DNA of 64,000 nt from Mactra quadrangularis (Eukaryota; Mollusca; Bivalvia; Venerida; Mactridae): assembly GCA_025267735.1 (NCBI GenBank), contig CM046299.1, positions 20,048,232-20,112,231 on the forward strand. The letters are read 5' to 3'. The notes beneath the pieces are model-generated. The model saw only the letters and a program-made list of their open reading frames with translations. It searched no databases and was not told the origin of the DNA. Each line of letters opens with the position of its first letter. The first letter of the stretch is position 1. Below are positions 13,101 to 20,961 of this stretch, one piece after another. Made by a program: the position numbers and the translations under genes.

Positions 13101-16100
13101 ATTATACCTTTTTGTCAAGATATTTTTAATGAAAATTAGACCGCCAGTACAAAGACAATGTATTCAATCACCGTGAAATTATTCAAGCTTTGACAGTTGA
13201 GAAAAAACAGACAATAATAGGCCATATAAAAGTTATGGAATGAATCTGTGAAGAAGACTACAAGAAAGAGACATGACAGGATGCTATTAAAAAAACAACT
13301 TCCATAAATAATTGACATGCATATAACAACAAGAGCACCGCTGGGCGGAGCATTATATGCCCGAAAGTGTTGTTTTTTGAGTTAAGATGAAGCATTAGTA
13401 AGACATGAGAACATTTCAGATGAATATCATATTATGAATAATTGTGGAAAACAAAGTAGAGAAAAAAAGTTTTAAGGTAATAGTGACCTTGACCTTTTGA
13501 CCCCAACATCAATAGGGGTCTTCTACCCGATATGGACAATCCTCCAATAAAGTTTGAATATTGTTGACCAAATGGAACTTAAGTTATGCTCCGGAAACTG
13601 TTTTCAGTTTAAAGGTAATAGTGACCTTGGCATTTGACCTTGTGACCCCAAAATCAATAGATGTCTTCTACCCGATATGGACAATCATCGTATGAAGTTT
13701 GAATAATGTGGACCAAATGGAACTTACGTTATGCTCCGGAAACTGTTTTCAGTTTTATGGTAATAGTGACCTTGACCTTTGACCTTGTGACCCAAAAATC
13801 AAAGGGGTCTTCTACCCAATATGGACAATCATCCTATGAATTTTGAATAATGCGGGCCAAATGGAACTTCAGTTATGCTCCGGAAACAGTTTTCAGTTTT
13901 ATGGTTATAGTGACCCTGACCTTTGACCTTGTGACCCCAAAAACAGTAGGGGTCTTCTATTCAATATGGGCAATCATCATATGAAGTTTGAATATTGTGG
14001 GCCAAATGGAACTTAAGTTACGCTCTGGAAACCAAATTGCTAACGGACGGACGGACGCCAGGGGGTATAACATAATATGTCCGAAATTCTTTCGGGCATA
14101 TAATAAAATGAGAGCATACACATAGTTTATTATATAGTTATATCCCTGGTCATTTGCATAGCCAAAAAGCATGACATATATCACGAATGACTTCTAAATA
14201 CACTGTAATTTAGTGTAACGGCAAGAAAAAAACCCACTTAAGTATTTATAATCTTAATTAAACTCAATGCATTGTGTTGAATCGTCATGTTGACTGTTAA
14301 GGATTTTCAATATTATAATGTAACATATTTTAAAATGTTTTCCTGTTCATAAGACAAGAATTCTGAAAGAAGTTTGAAGGTGTGGTAAACACTAACTTAC
14401 GGACCAAATAAACAGAGAGATACATTGCCTTTAAATATAATAATGTCAATGACAAATATTTATTTGTTTAAAGGCCTTCGACCTATACAAATTTACAATA
14501 TTACATACAATTTACACATGTGTACCATTGCATGAAATATATAATATTCTGTAACATGCTTGACAGAATTTTCTTCTACTGATTCATATAATCATTTTCA
14601 GTTCTAACTATCTTCATGTCAAAAGTGCTCAACAGTACTTAAATATCAAAATTACAATTTGCTTTATGTATTATGTAAGGGGGGAATTTCTTATGAGTGT
14701 GAAGTTGAAATTATGTCAAAAGCCATTTGAAGCATTTGAGTGTTTGCATACTTGTCAAGCTGACTAAACGATGCTTTTGTTGCCCTAAAATTTGTTTGCA
14801 CTGTTTAATAAAAAAGAGCGGAGCAACATTTTACCACAGGTGACTAACTCAAATTTTCCTTATTGTAGTATTAGTATTCCTTATTATAGTATATATATAT
14901 ATATACATACTATAATAAGGAAAATTTGAGTCTGTCACCTGTGTATTTGACAAAAGCACGATGATAAAATTATGTTCAATTTAAAGATTGCAGTATGAAG
15001 AAACTATCACAGTTAACATAAACATTATAAATAAAAGTTAAGGCTCTATAGGTGTTCGAACCCTCTTGAAACTTTAAAAATGACTATTGTATCGGCTAAA
15101 ACAAGGTATTCGGGGAAAGAGGGCCTTTTTAATGTCATATGTTATTAGTCCAAAATATAGCAACTAGATGTTCTCTGTATAAAAATATAAGATGTTTTGA
15201 TGTCCAGAAAATTTTGTAAGTCTATCTTTTCAGATCACTGAGAAATGTTAGAATATGCACTTCAAAAATGGCCTTTTACTGGCATTATGCAGTCCCACTT
15301 AAAAACACTAAATTTAACAATGGTATGAAATGTTAACGCCTATTTTTCTGACACACATGTAAAGTTCCATGTTTGATGACAACCTTTTCATAAATTTAGA
15401 CATTAATGTTGGCATATTCCAGTCAAAATCAAATAGAGTTTCATTGTTAGAACATCTTAAAATTGTTTCTCTTCTCTTCACTATCTCCTGCATTTCTTTT
15501 ATGATCTGTATGCACGCTTCTTAGACAAGTGTTTACAAAATACAGACTCAGTTCCTTTGTGTATAAGGACTTTAATTAACTTCTGTTTCAGTGTGTCATG
15601 TACAATATATGTACGTTCCTTTTGAATAGATTTTACCATAACCTGAAATCAGAAGAATGATACATTTTGCATTAGTAGAGCAGAAAATTACATATCTGGA
15701 CATTCCTGGTTCAATTCCTAGCTATGGCAGGTTATACATTTCCATAAAAAAATGGTATTAAATATTGATTTTCCTTAAGGGAGGGATAATATACTTTTTG
15801 TATGGTTTTATGCTGAAACATTTATGCTAAACATTTATATTTTTACAGGATCCAGTTTACTTCGCCAGATAGCATGCACTTCTCTTCACACGTACTTGTT
15901 TACTTTATAATGCATTTAAAATTGACTAACCATTAATGCTAATCAAACCTGATTGGCCGTTTTAAAGTCGAGCATACTAACCACTGTCTGTACATATTTA
16001 TAAGAACTGCAAATATATTTTCTTTAGAAAATTACTGGACATACATCTCCATTTAGGACACTAATAATGTAATAAAATATAATTGACTTAAAGAAGAACA

Positions 16101-18960
16101 GAACAATTAAGTAGAACATACCTTATCCACATTATCTGAACTAATAGTTTTGGTCTGCGTGCTTTTATCTTCAACATTTGATTTCTGTTTCAATACTTTT
16201 GGTGTTACAGTAACATTCTTTCTTGGAGTGACAAATAGCCCTCTTTTACTCTTAGGGGTAACAGTATTTGGTGTCAAAGCCACATGAAGAGGACGCTTCT
16301 TATTTTCTGTAAATAGGAGCAGAAAATATTCAGATTTTGCTTACATGAAATCTAACTTGTACAATAATGATTCACTAAATTATAATAGAAATAGAAATAC
16401 ATAAGTAAGAGGCCTTAGTATAAGACTGTTAATGCTACACTCATTCTTATATAAACATGAGACCAAATAATGACATTGTTATTACCAAAAATTACCAAGA
16501 ATACTTCGACAATCCTCAGTAATCACTAAATCAGCTCAACTGTAGACTGTTTTAGTGAATGATTGCCTAGTAATACATTGTAATCTCATAAAAATAGCCC
16601 AAAACGGGATTGAACCCATTGGACACTGTATCATGTTGCCATAAAAAAGCTAGCTTCAAAGCAAAAGAGTACAAGTGCATTTTCATACATCAGCTTTATA
16701 CAACCTATACTTAAAGGAATTTGTCATCTAATTCTTGGAGCTTGAATGTCAAAGGGACAATCTTAGACTTATGAGTGCATTCCCAGAAACTAGTGTAGGT
16801 TATCTTTTGTTGATCACTTTTTCTAACCTAATAAAAAGCCTTGGTCCAATCTAGGATTGAACCTGGGACCTTTGAAGCCATAAGCAGACACAAAACGACT
16901 GAACCATTTCAATACCAGACTCCAACTTCCAAGACATCAACTCCACCCGAAGAAAGTGTAAATCATTTTATTCCACCATTATTGTTTTATTTAAACATGA
17001 GCATTGTCAACTTAATTTGTACAAGGACTTATATATATCCTTGATTTACATCACAACATGAAATCCCTTTCAGTACAAGTGACACCAGATGGTGAGATGC
17101 ATTTATTAAACAGGCTGCTGTGACTAAGGCTATGAGCCTATGACTACATGTATGTTATTGAATAAGCAAATATTTACCTTTGGGAGTCGTAGCAGGTACA
17201 TGTAGTTTGGAAGTTAGCTCAAAATCAGTTCTGGACTGTTAAACTCCCGACATATCACTGAGAATACTCATAAGCTTCTCCTTTTCAAGAAGGATTTGTT
17301 GCAGTTTCGTTTTCGATATGTGTTTAAGTTTAAGACGACACACTCTGTTCAACTTGTTTACGCAAAAATTACACAAATAGCAGTTTAGTTTGGCACCAAG
17401 TTGCGTGAATATTGGCCCCCATTGTTGTTTACTGACGTCTGAAGTGACGCTTCTGTATGTGCGACCTTTAACTGGCCCAAAACACATACAGCATGTTTTT
17501 GCGGCGTAGGATGAGGAGGCTGCCATTTTGTCATTCGAAACTGTTCGGCTTTTTCCCCAGACGCGTTGTAAACGAAAATAATGAGCTCTTCTTCGCGGAG
17601 AATTCTAAATTTTTGTAAGAATGGATTTCATTGGTCGAATTTTGCACATGAATATTCATGTCGTAATTTCGATAGAGCCGATTTCGCTAGTTGATTTGCC
17701 CACGGTATTCATAATGTATGAGTACCGTGGGTTACCGACGATGCAATATTAACAGGCAATAGGTAAAATAATCTAAATTTTTACATAATGCTTGCATGGT
17801 GCATAAATTAAAAAAGTCACAAATAAGGTAATCAGAACTAACCAGGAAACAACACACTGGCATCAGCATCAACCCCAGCCTTGTAGTTACTAGGTAAAGG
17901 TGCCCACTCATAGTAGTAGTAATCTCTTGGTGACATCCAACCAACTTTATAGATAGCAACATAGTCTCTAGATGTTGGTACCAAGTCTGATGTCACAGTG
18001 TACTTGCATTCAACATGAGCATCATCAGGGTAGCTTTCTGCTATGTTGTGAAACACAACAGTGGCAAAGTCTGCTCTAGGAGTCTGGAAAAAAGAAAAAG
18101 CAATCTGCATAAAATTACAACATCAAAGTTTTGTAAAAGACTGTACTAGTTAGAGGCTTTGAGAAAGCAATGAATAAGGACAGAATTGTACCAGACCTTT
18201 AAATTCAATAAATTTATAACTACTTGGAACAAAATGACAAATCATATCGGAAATCAGTTTATAACATGCTGATGAATAAATGCTAACTAATGATGCTGGA
18301 ATTAATAATAATTTTGTTAAACAGTATTAGATACAAACTTGTCACTTATCAGTATGTTAGAGAACTGTTTAACATTTCAATCTAGATAGATATTCTCTTT
18401 CAGTTATATTATAAGCCAAGTTTAAGAAAAATGGTTAATACCATATCCACTGTACGAAGCGTTCAATACCATGCATAAGGTATACCCTACATGTATACTA
18501 TAAGGGAGACTTTATTAAGACATGTCATTTAAAAATATATAGACATTTTTTTAATAAAAATATTGACACTGTACTAAACATTTTCATAAGTTATAGACTA
18601 ATGCTAGTGATTTTACCAGGGAAATTGTCAATTTTTCCTTTAGTTGAATTGAAAATTTATAAGCAGACAATCAAAATACAGATTCTGGGAAGAATCTTGC
18701 CCTTGTATACAATTGCTCAAAATTGTTACAGGGCTTGACATTAATTATTAAATTAGATTGCCAGTTGGTCAACCAGTTATATTTTCAACTAGCTCTGACT
18801 AAATGTTTACTAGATGCCAAAACCCAAATAAAGGTGGTCAGGGGCAATTGGAATTTAATATTGTCAATGAAATAAAGATTTATACCTTCCCATCTTCTTC
18901 TTCCATGTCAAAATTAACCACTTCATCTATAACAACAGGTTCTCTTTCAAGAGTTGCCAT
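969..18960 (-). CDS. TAX1BP1-like: TAX1BP1/CALCOCO-like SKICH-domain autophagy receptor (5' part, 3' end off window)
   Basis: Six coding exons join in frame: 18960-18886, 18083-17843, 4665-4439, 3836-3453, 2335-2159 and 1106-969, giving 414 codons. Exon 1 encodes a short acidic N-terminus. Exons 2 and 3 form a SKICH domain, with the family-typical stretches KVGW, YYYYEWAPLP, LPKDDGEFYQFCYV and IRGASTPFQF. The hydrophobic run MLVI after an acidic stretch lies where NDP52/TAX1BP1 carry their non-canonical LC3-interacting LVV motif. Exons 4-6 are a long heptad-rich coiled coil. Known family members are cytosolic adaptors that link ubiquitinated cargo to ATG8 proteins and end in zinc fingers; that end would lie left of base 1. 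Intron 2 (about 13.2 kb) is mostly one 11.3-kb transposon. TAX1BP1 versus CALCOCO1 cannot be settled without the C-terminus. Confidence 0.88.
1197..1553. mobile_element. MITE with about 25-bp terminal inverted repeats
   Basis: The left end TTTAAAGGTACTCATTCACA is matched in inverse at the right end, which reads CTTTAAAGGTACTAGATCAC on the other strand. The same left end recurs alone at about 21893-21950 (AAAGGAACTCATTCACAGAT). It lies in intron 5 of the TAX1BP1-like gene, 90 bp from exon 6. No coding capacity. Confidence 0.75.
2159..2335 (-). CDS. TAX1BP1-like: TAX1BP1-like exon 5 (coiled coil)
   Basis: 59 codons, acceptor CTTTGTAG|AAACAC and donor GACAAG|GTAACG, phase 0. It continues the coiled coil (LVEQLRRNVDALTIELEENR). 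Confidence 0.85.
2480..2640. repeat. Dispersed SINE-like repeat fragment, copy 1
   Basis: Shares the blocks GGGATCCC, GCATGTGTCC/GCATGTCCC, CCACCRC and GGWCTACT with 24115-24240. The strand and the full length are unclear. A very degenerate tRNA-derived element is possible, but no clean box A or box B is visible. Confidence 0.4.
3094..3307. mobile_element. MITE of the GCACTTTTCACAAAA family
   Basis: Left end TGGCACTTTTCACAAAA and inverse right end TTTTTGTGAAAAAGGTGCCA. About 214 bp. It is related to the better preserved copy at 28251-28494 (same CTTTTCACAAAA and CTTACGA blocks). Located in intron 4 of the TAX1BP1-like gene. Confidence 0.75.
3453..3836 (-). CDS. TAX1BP1-like: TAX1BP1-like exon 4 (coiled coil)
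   Basis: 128 codons, phase 0 at both ends, acceptor TTTTTGATAG|TCACAA and donor TACAAG|GTAAGA. The residues are dominated by Glu, Lys, Gln and Leu in heptad spacing (for example EKLQKVTDELNAKKSEVKKL), typical of the central coiled coil that mediates dimerisation in this family. Confidence 0.88.
4439..4665 (-). CDS. TAX1BP1-like: TAX1BP1-like exon 3 (SKICH domain end, LIR-like motif)
   Basis: Acceptor TATATTTTCAG|CTCAC and donor ATTGAG|GTATGA. With the split codon it reads AHKLPKDDGEFYQFCYV, then IRGASTPFQF, an acidic linker, and MLVIRSK. The end of the exon begins the coiled coil (MAQSQKQKLIE). Although it lies 13 kb from exon 2, the split Ala codon and the unbroken family motif across the junction confirm that the two exons join. 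Confidence 0.92.
4890..5023. mobile_element. Short foldback MITE, hAT-like ends
   Basis: The sequence GGGGCGAGTTTCCTAGGCAT is followed about 60 bp later by its inverse complement, so almost the whole 134 bp folds back on itself. The inner arms contain GCTAGCTAGCGC and its partner. The end CAGGGGCGAG resembles hAT termini, but I could not find a clean 8-bp target duplication. Confidence 0.7.
5238..5932 (+). mobile_element. 5'-truncated non-LTR retrotransposon, RT C-terminal region, (GAT)n tail
   Basis: An uninterrupted reading frame from about 5238 to 5903 (about 220 codons) matches the region downstream of the catalytic core of a LINE reverse transcriptase. Diagnostic blocks are DFCYLGDTLSAGGG, YSTCVRSVMLHGSETW, LQRNDRAMIRW, LRWFGHVERS and GRPKLTWEDLV. 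The 3' end is an ATAAACC stretch followed by a (GAT)n microsatellite, as in RTE-type elements. The YADD catalytic core and the endonuclease are absent, so this is a dead 5'-truncated copy. The frame is still open, which suggests a fairly recent insertion. Clade is inferred, not tested. Confidence 0.85.
5981..6440. mobile_element. Non-autonomous hAT-like element with perfect 8-bp target duplication
   Basis: 460 bp flanked by GCTACAAT at 5973-5980 and again at 6441-6448. The termini are AAGGGTTTCAAAA on the left and, on the other strand, TAGGGATTAAACG on the right. The inside is AT-rich with inverted ATAATCGATTA blocks near both ends. No coding capacity. The right copy of its target duplication overlaps the left target duplication of the 11.3-kb element next to it. 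Confidence 0.8.
6455..6499. repeat. Left terminal inverted repeat with perfect 12-bp hairpin
   Basis: CATCCTCGGTAA is followed by a perfect hairpin: CCCAGGGTATTA (6467-6478), a 9-nt loop, and TAATACCCTGGG (6488-6499). The hairpin overlaps the inner half of the terminal inverted repeat. Confidence 0.9.
7304..7584 (-). mobile_element. tRNA-derived SINE
   Basis: Read on the minus strand it begins with a tRNA-like head: box A AGCTCAGCTGGTAGC and box B GGGTTTGATTCCC, 40 bp apart. A body follows (GGCCATTCTTCCTCCTACCA) and a 3' end GGCGTAAAACCCAACAACAA. Copies of the same family are at 21962, 27187, 47117, 49109 and 51212. It resembles the V-SINE type elements described in molluscs, but that link is an inference. 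It sits in intron 1 of the helicase pseudogene. Confidence 0.85.
8511..8530. repeat. G20 homopolymer tract
   Basis: Twenty consecutive G residues in intron 2 of the transposon helicase gene. Such a tract can form G-quadruplex DNA and its length may be a sequencing artefact. Confidence 0.9.
10012..10268. mobile_element. Mariner/Tc1-type MITE with TA duplication
   Basis: 257 bp flanked by TA on both sides. The left end CAGTGCCCTCCTAAAGTTCT and the right end on the other strand, CAGTGCCCTCGAAACGTCCT, form an inverted repeat of about 30 bp. No coding sequence. It is nested inside the 11.3-kb transposon. Confidence 0.85.
10564..11036. mobile_element. MITE, AACCTGCATTAA family, copy 1
   Basis: The left end has TTTAACCTGCATTAAA and the right end the inverse (CACCTGCTATCAGTGGTC and TGCATTAATGG on the other strand). 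It is related to the copy 230 bp further on and is nested in the 11.3-kb transposon. Confidence 0.7.
11266..11749. mobile_element. MITE, AACCTGCATTAA family, copy 2
   Basis: About 484 bp. Left end ATACTGTATAACCTGCATTA, right end on the other strand ATACAGTATAACCTGCATTA. The inner block GACCACTGATAGCAGGTGAC is shared with copy 1. Confidence 0.8.
12544..12591. repeat. 24-bp tandem duplication
   Basis: Two perfect copies of a 24-bp unit beginning CATGAATGGTGAACTATGTA. Confidence 0.85.
12677..12829. mobile_element. MITE, TTGTCCATTTTCTCAACTG family
   Basis: Left end TATTGTCCATTTTTTTCTCA and inverse right end TTGAGAAAATGGACAATAC. About 150 bp, related to the element at 12968-13216. Confidence 0.7.
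12968..13216. mobile_element. MITE with about 50-bp inverted repeats, CTGTCAAA family
   Basis: Left ATTGTTTGTTTTTTCTAAAC then TGTCAAAACATGAATAACTT; right, on the other strand, TTGTCTGTTTTTTCTCAACT then GTCAAAGCTTGAATAATTTC. A lone end of the same family is seen at about 50226-50275. Confidence 0.75.
13319..14103. repeat. Interspersed repeat with four 138-145-bp internal units
   Basis: Bounded by ATTATATGCCCGAAAG at the left and its inverse CTTTCGGGCATATAATAA at the right. Inside are four direct units starting GGTAATAGTGACC (13476, 13614, 13759) or GGTTATAGTGACC (13903), each ending ATGCTCCGGAAACTG or similar. Before the right end comes GGACGGACGGACGCCAGGGG. This type of element is very common in bivalve genomes. 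It is nested in the 11.3-kb transposon. Confidence 0.85.
14835..14943. repeat. Inverted repeat around (TA)n
   Basis: CACAGGTGACTAACTCAAAT at the left pairs with ATTTGAGTCTGTCACCTGTG at the right. TTCCTTATTATAGTA and its inverse flank a central TATATATA run. It could be a very small MITE. Confidence 0.75.
15385..17526 (-). pseudogene. Cys-rich zinc-finger transposon protein, degraded (candidate transposase or partner)
   Basis: Exon 1 (17526-17178) starts MAASSSYAAK and contains CCMCFG and, 35 residues on, CYLCNFC, a four-or-more Cys zinc-binding module like the ZAD/C8 type. An in-frame TAA at 17241-17239 interrupts it, yet the same frame goes on to a donor (CCCAAAG|GTAAAT). Exon 2 (16306-16122) is basic and Ser/Thr/Pro-rich (TPNTVTPKSKRGLFVTPRK), a linker. 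Exon 3 begins at 15642 (GATTTCAG|GTTATG) and shifts frame near 15510 before a segment with ETLFDFDWNMPTLMSKFMKR. It reads inward from the right end of the 11.3-kb element. No DDE core is visible, so a transposase role is only an inference from position. Confidence 0.6.
16825..16935 (-). repeat. Possible degenerate tRNA-derived SINE head
   Basis: On the minus strand a box-B-like CCCAGGTTCAATCCTAG is preceded by GGTTCAGTCGTTTTGTG. A similar box B (GGTTCAATCCCG) lies at 16596-16620. Box A is not clean, so this is weak. Confidence 0.35.
17699..17743. repeat. Right terminal inverted repeat with hairpin
   Basis: CCCACGGTATTCAT (17699-17712) pairs with ATGAGTACCGTGGG (17718-17731), 13 of 14 pairs, followed by TTACCGACGATG at the tip. 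Compared with the left end the fifth stem pair is swapped from G-C to C-G on both sides of the stem, so the pairing is kept although the sequence differs. Confidence 0.88.
17843..18083 (-). CDS. TAX1BP1-like: TAX1BP1-like exon 2 (SKICH domain, first part)
   Basis: Acceptor TTTTTTCCAG|ACTCC and donor TTTCCTG|GTTAGT. It encodes 80 codons plus one base. The SKICH core is clear: FHNIAESYPDDAHVECKYTV, then YVAIYKVGW and YYYYEWAPLP. The donor lies only 98 bp upstream (in gene sense) of the 11.3-kb transposon that fills intron 2. Confidence 0.92.
18886..18960 (-). CDS. TAX1BP1-like: TAX1BP1-like exon 1 (start codon)
   Basis: ATG at 18960-18958, 25 codons, reading MATLEREPVVIDEVVNFDME and then EEDGK. 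The donor is AAG|GTATAA and the exon ends in phase 0. This start is chosen because the reading joins exon 2 in frame and no other upstream exon is visible. The N-terminal extension before the SKICH domain is acidic. Confidence 0.8.
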
Positions 18961-19199
18961 TTTCCTTAAATTAGATACAATCATACAAAATAATCTTTTA
19001 AATTTATTGGTTGTTCCCTAATTTTGTTACGATATTCAGACATGCTTTCTTAGGTGCGTTAGAACTACGTACACCAGGATACATTCATTGCAAAATAAAA
19101 AGTATGTTAGTTGAAATTTTAGTTTGCCGAAAGAGGACAACAATACTAGTGTCTGCGGAGGAAGTTATAAATAATCTACATCCATATGAAAAGACTGTC
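18961..19199. promoter_or_regulatory. 5' flank of the TAX1BP1-like gene
   Basis: The 240 bp upstream of the first visible ATG must hold the 5' UTR and promoter unless a non-coding first exon lies further right. It is AT-rich with no clear TATA box or CpG-rich stretch, so the start site cannot be placed. Confidence 0.3.
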
Positions 19200-19782
19200 A
19201 GTTGATTTCTTACAGGAATCGTAATCGCACACCCAATCTTATAATAAATGGAGATCACAAAAACACAGTTTATGTGTACGAAGATACAACATTTAATTAA
19301 ATATAGGTGAATATAAATATAAGAACATACAGAGATAGAAAGAGACAAATGCAACTAATACATTGCAATTACAATAAGCTTGGAAAAGTTATCTTTCTTA
19401 GACTATTGACATTATTAATACAACCAACAATTTGTGGCAGAATAAGAAGAGTAGAGTGAAAAAAGCGAGACAGACTCTCATGAATCTAAAAGATAGATCC
19501 TAGTATCAGACCTCTTACATTACTACACAAATGTTGATCAACATTAAAAAGCAATTAGAAAACTATTGATTTCTTACAGGAATCGTTATTGCACTTGCAA
19601 TCTTATAATAAATGGAGATCACAAAATTCAAAAACACAGCTTAAGTGTAAGAAGATCCAAGGTTTAATAATATATAGGTAAATATAAGTATAGAAACATA
19701 CAGAGATAGAGAGACAAATGCAACTAATAAATGGCAATTACAATAAGCTTGGAAGACTTATCTTTCTCAGACTATTGACATT
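19200..19782. repeat. Direct duplication, two 210-bp copies 365 bp apart
   Basis: 19200-19412 and 19565-19782 are about 85-90% alike in the same orientation. Shared blocks are GATTTCTTACAGGAATCGT, AATAAATGGAGATCACAAAA and CATACAGAGATAGA. The function is unknown; it may be a pair of LTR-like or tandemly duplicated repeats. Confidence 0.85.
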
Positions 19783-20113
19783 GGGCATGCTCGATTGGGC
19801 AGTCGGAATTGTGTCAGAATCAAATTCCGACTCTTAAACAGAATCTGGCAAACAAGTGAAATTGGATGTCGGAACTGAATCAAAAAGGCAATATCCTTAG
19901 CAAATTAACTCACTTCTTACTTTATTTATAGCAAATAGTTAAATTGTTATCGAAACAATCGGGCAAATGTATATTTCTAACAACATTTGCTTTTAAAACA
20001 CCAAACTTGCATGTTTGCTTCTTGGGTATGAATAAATTGCGACCTATTCCACTCAAACCACCTATTTCAATGGAATGGGTAGAATGCTGCCAGAACATAG
20101 TTCCGACGCACTT

Positions 20114-20961
20114 GATTGGAGTTCTCCCAGTTCTAACCACAGGTGCCCATCGCATAAAAAAACTCCAAATAATTGTTAATTTTTACTTAAACAGGCTCCA
20201 ATTATCATGAAAACACCAAATACAAAAGTTCCAGCCACAAGCTAAAATTTTGTTTTGTAAAAAAAAAATATAAGGTATCCAACTCAATGAAATCGTTCTG
20301 AATTTTACTCAGAAAAGATGTGACAGGTCTGCTTTTCAAGACTAAATACCCCTTTTCCAATGGTTTAGCGCTAAAATCGAATACTGACATACATTAGATA
20401 ATTTAAAAATGGACTTCCATCATCAATATAAAACTTCTTGCTTCCTTCCTAAGATTATACCGATCATTTTTTAATACTTGAATCAGTTATGTTTATCTCC
20501 CAAGTCGACCATTTTAGTGAATGAGGATGTGCTCGCATCACGTTGGACCATTATTTGGTTAATTAGTCATTTCATTTGACAGAATAAAGACGACGTCCAA
20601 TGAAATGACTCGTAACAAACTTGATGCGCGTGCATCACCATTCACAAAATGGTTGAGACGGCAGATAAACAATAGTGATTCGAGTAAACTGATCAAAATA
20701 CAGTCTTGCGAAACATAGTGAGAAGTTTGATATTGACGCTAGTAATCCATTTTTTAATTGTCTAACACGTCCTTATTAGATTTTAGCGCTAAACGGTTCA
20801 GGAATGAGTGTTTAGTCTTGAAAAGCAGACCTGTCACATCTCTTCCGAGTAAAATTCTGAAGGACTTCATCGAGTTGGATACCTTATATTTTTTATTAAA
20901 CAAATTTTTGGCTTTTTGATGCGACAGGCACCTTTGGTTCTAACAGGCGGAATTTCCAATC
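20114..20961. mobile_element. 848-bp foldback MITE
   Basis: The left end GATTGGAGTTCTCCCAGTTC pairs with the right end, which reads GATTGGAAATTCCGCCTGTT on the other strand. Further in, AGTCTTGAAAAGCAGACCTG at the right matches the left arm (20316-20343) exactly in inverse, and ATGAGGATGTGCTCGCATCA has a partner near 20620. The arms are about 400 bp and the axis is near 20540. No coding sequence. It sits between the two host genes. Confidence 0.82.

Larger units (their letters stand above)
6455..17743. mobile_element. 11.3-kb DNA transposon with RecQ-like helicase and zinc-finger genes
   Basis: The element is flanked by the perfect 10-bp repeat CAATATTAAC (6445-6454 and 17744-17753). Its ends are inverted: CATCCTCGGTAACCCAGGGT at the left against CATCGTCGGTAACCCACGGT at the right, read on the other strand, 20 of 23 bases matching. 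Each end contains a hairpin. Two genes read inward from the ends: a RecQ-like helicase on plus and a Cys-rich zinc-finger protein on minus. Both are split by introns and both carry in-frame stops, so the copy is dead. The middle (about 9570-15380) is non-coding and full of nested MITEs. It fills intron 2 of the TAX1BP1-like gene. Large DNA transposons carrying helicases are known (the helicase-bearing Academ group is one), but the 10-bp duplication does not fit what I recall of that group, so no superfamily is assigned. Confidence 0.82.
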
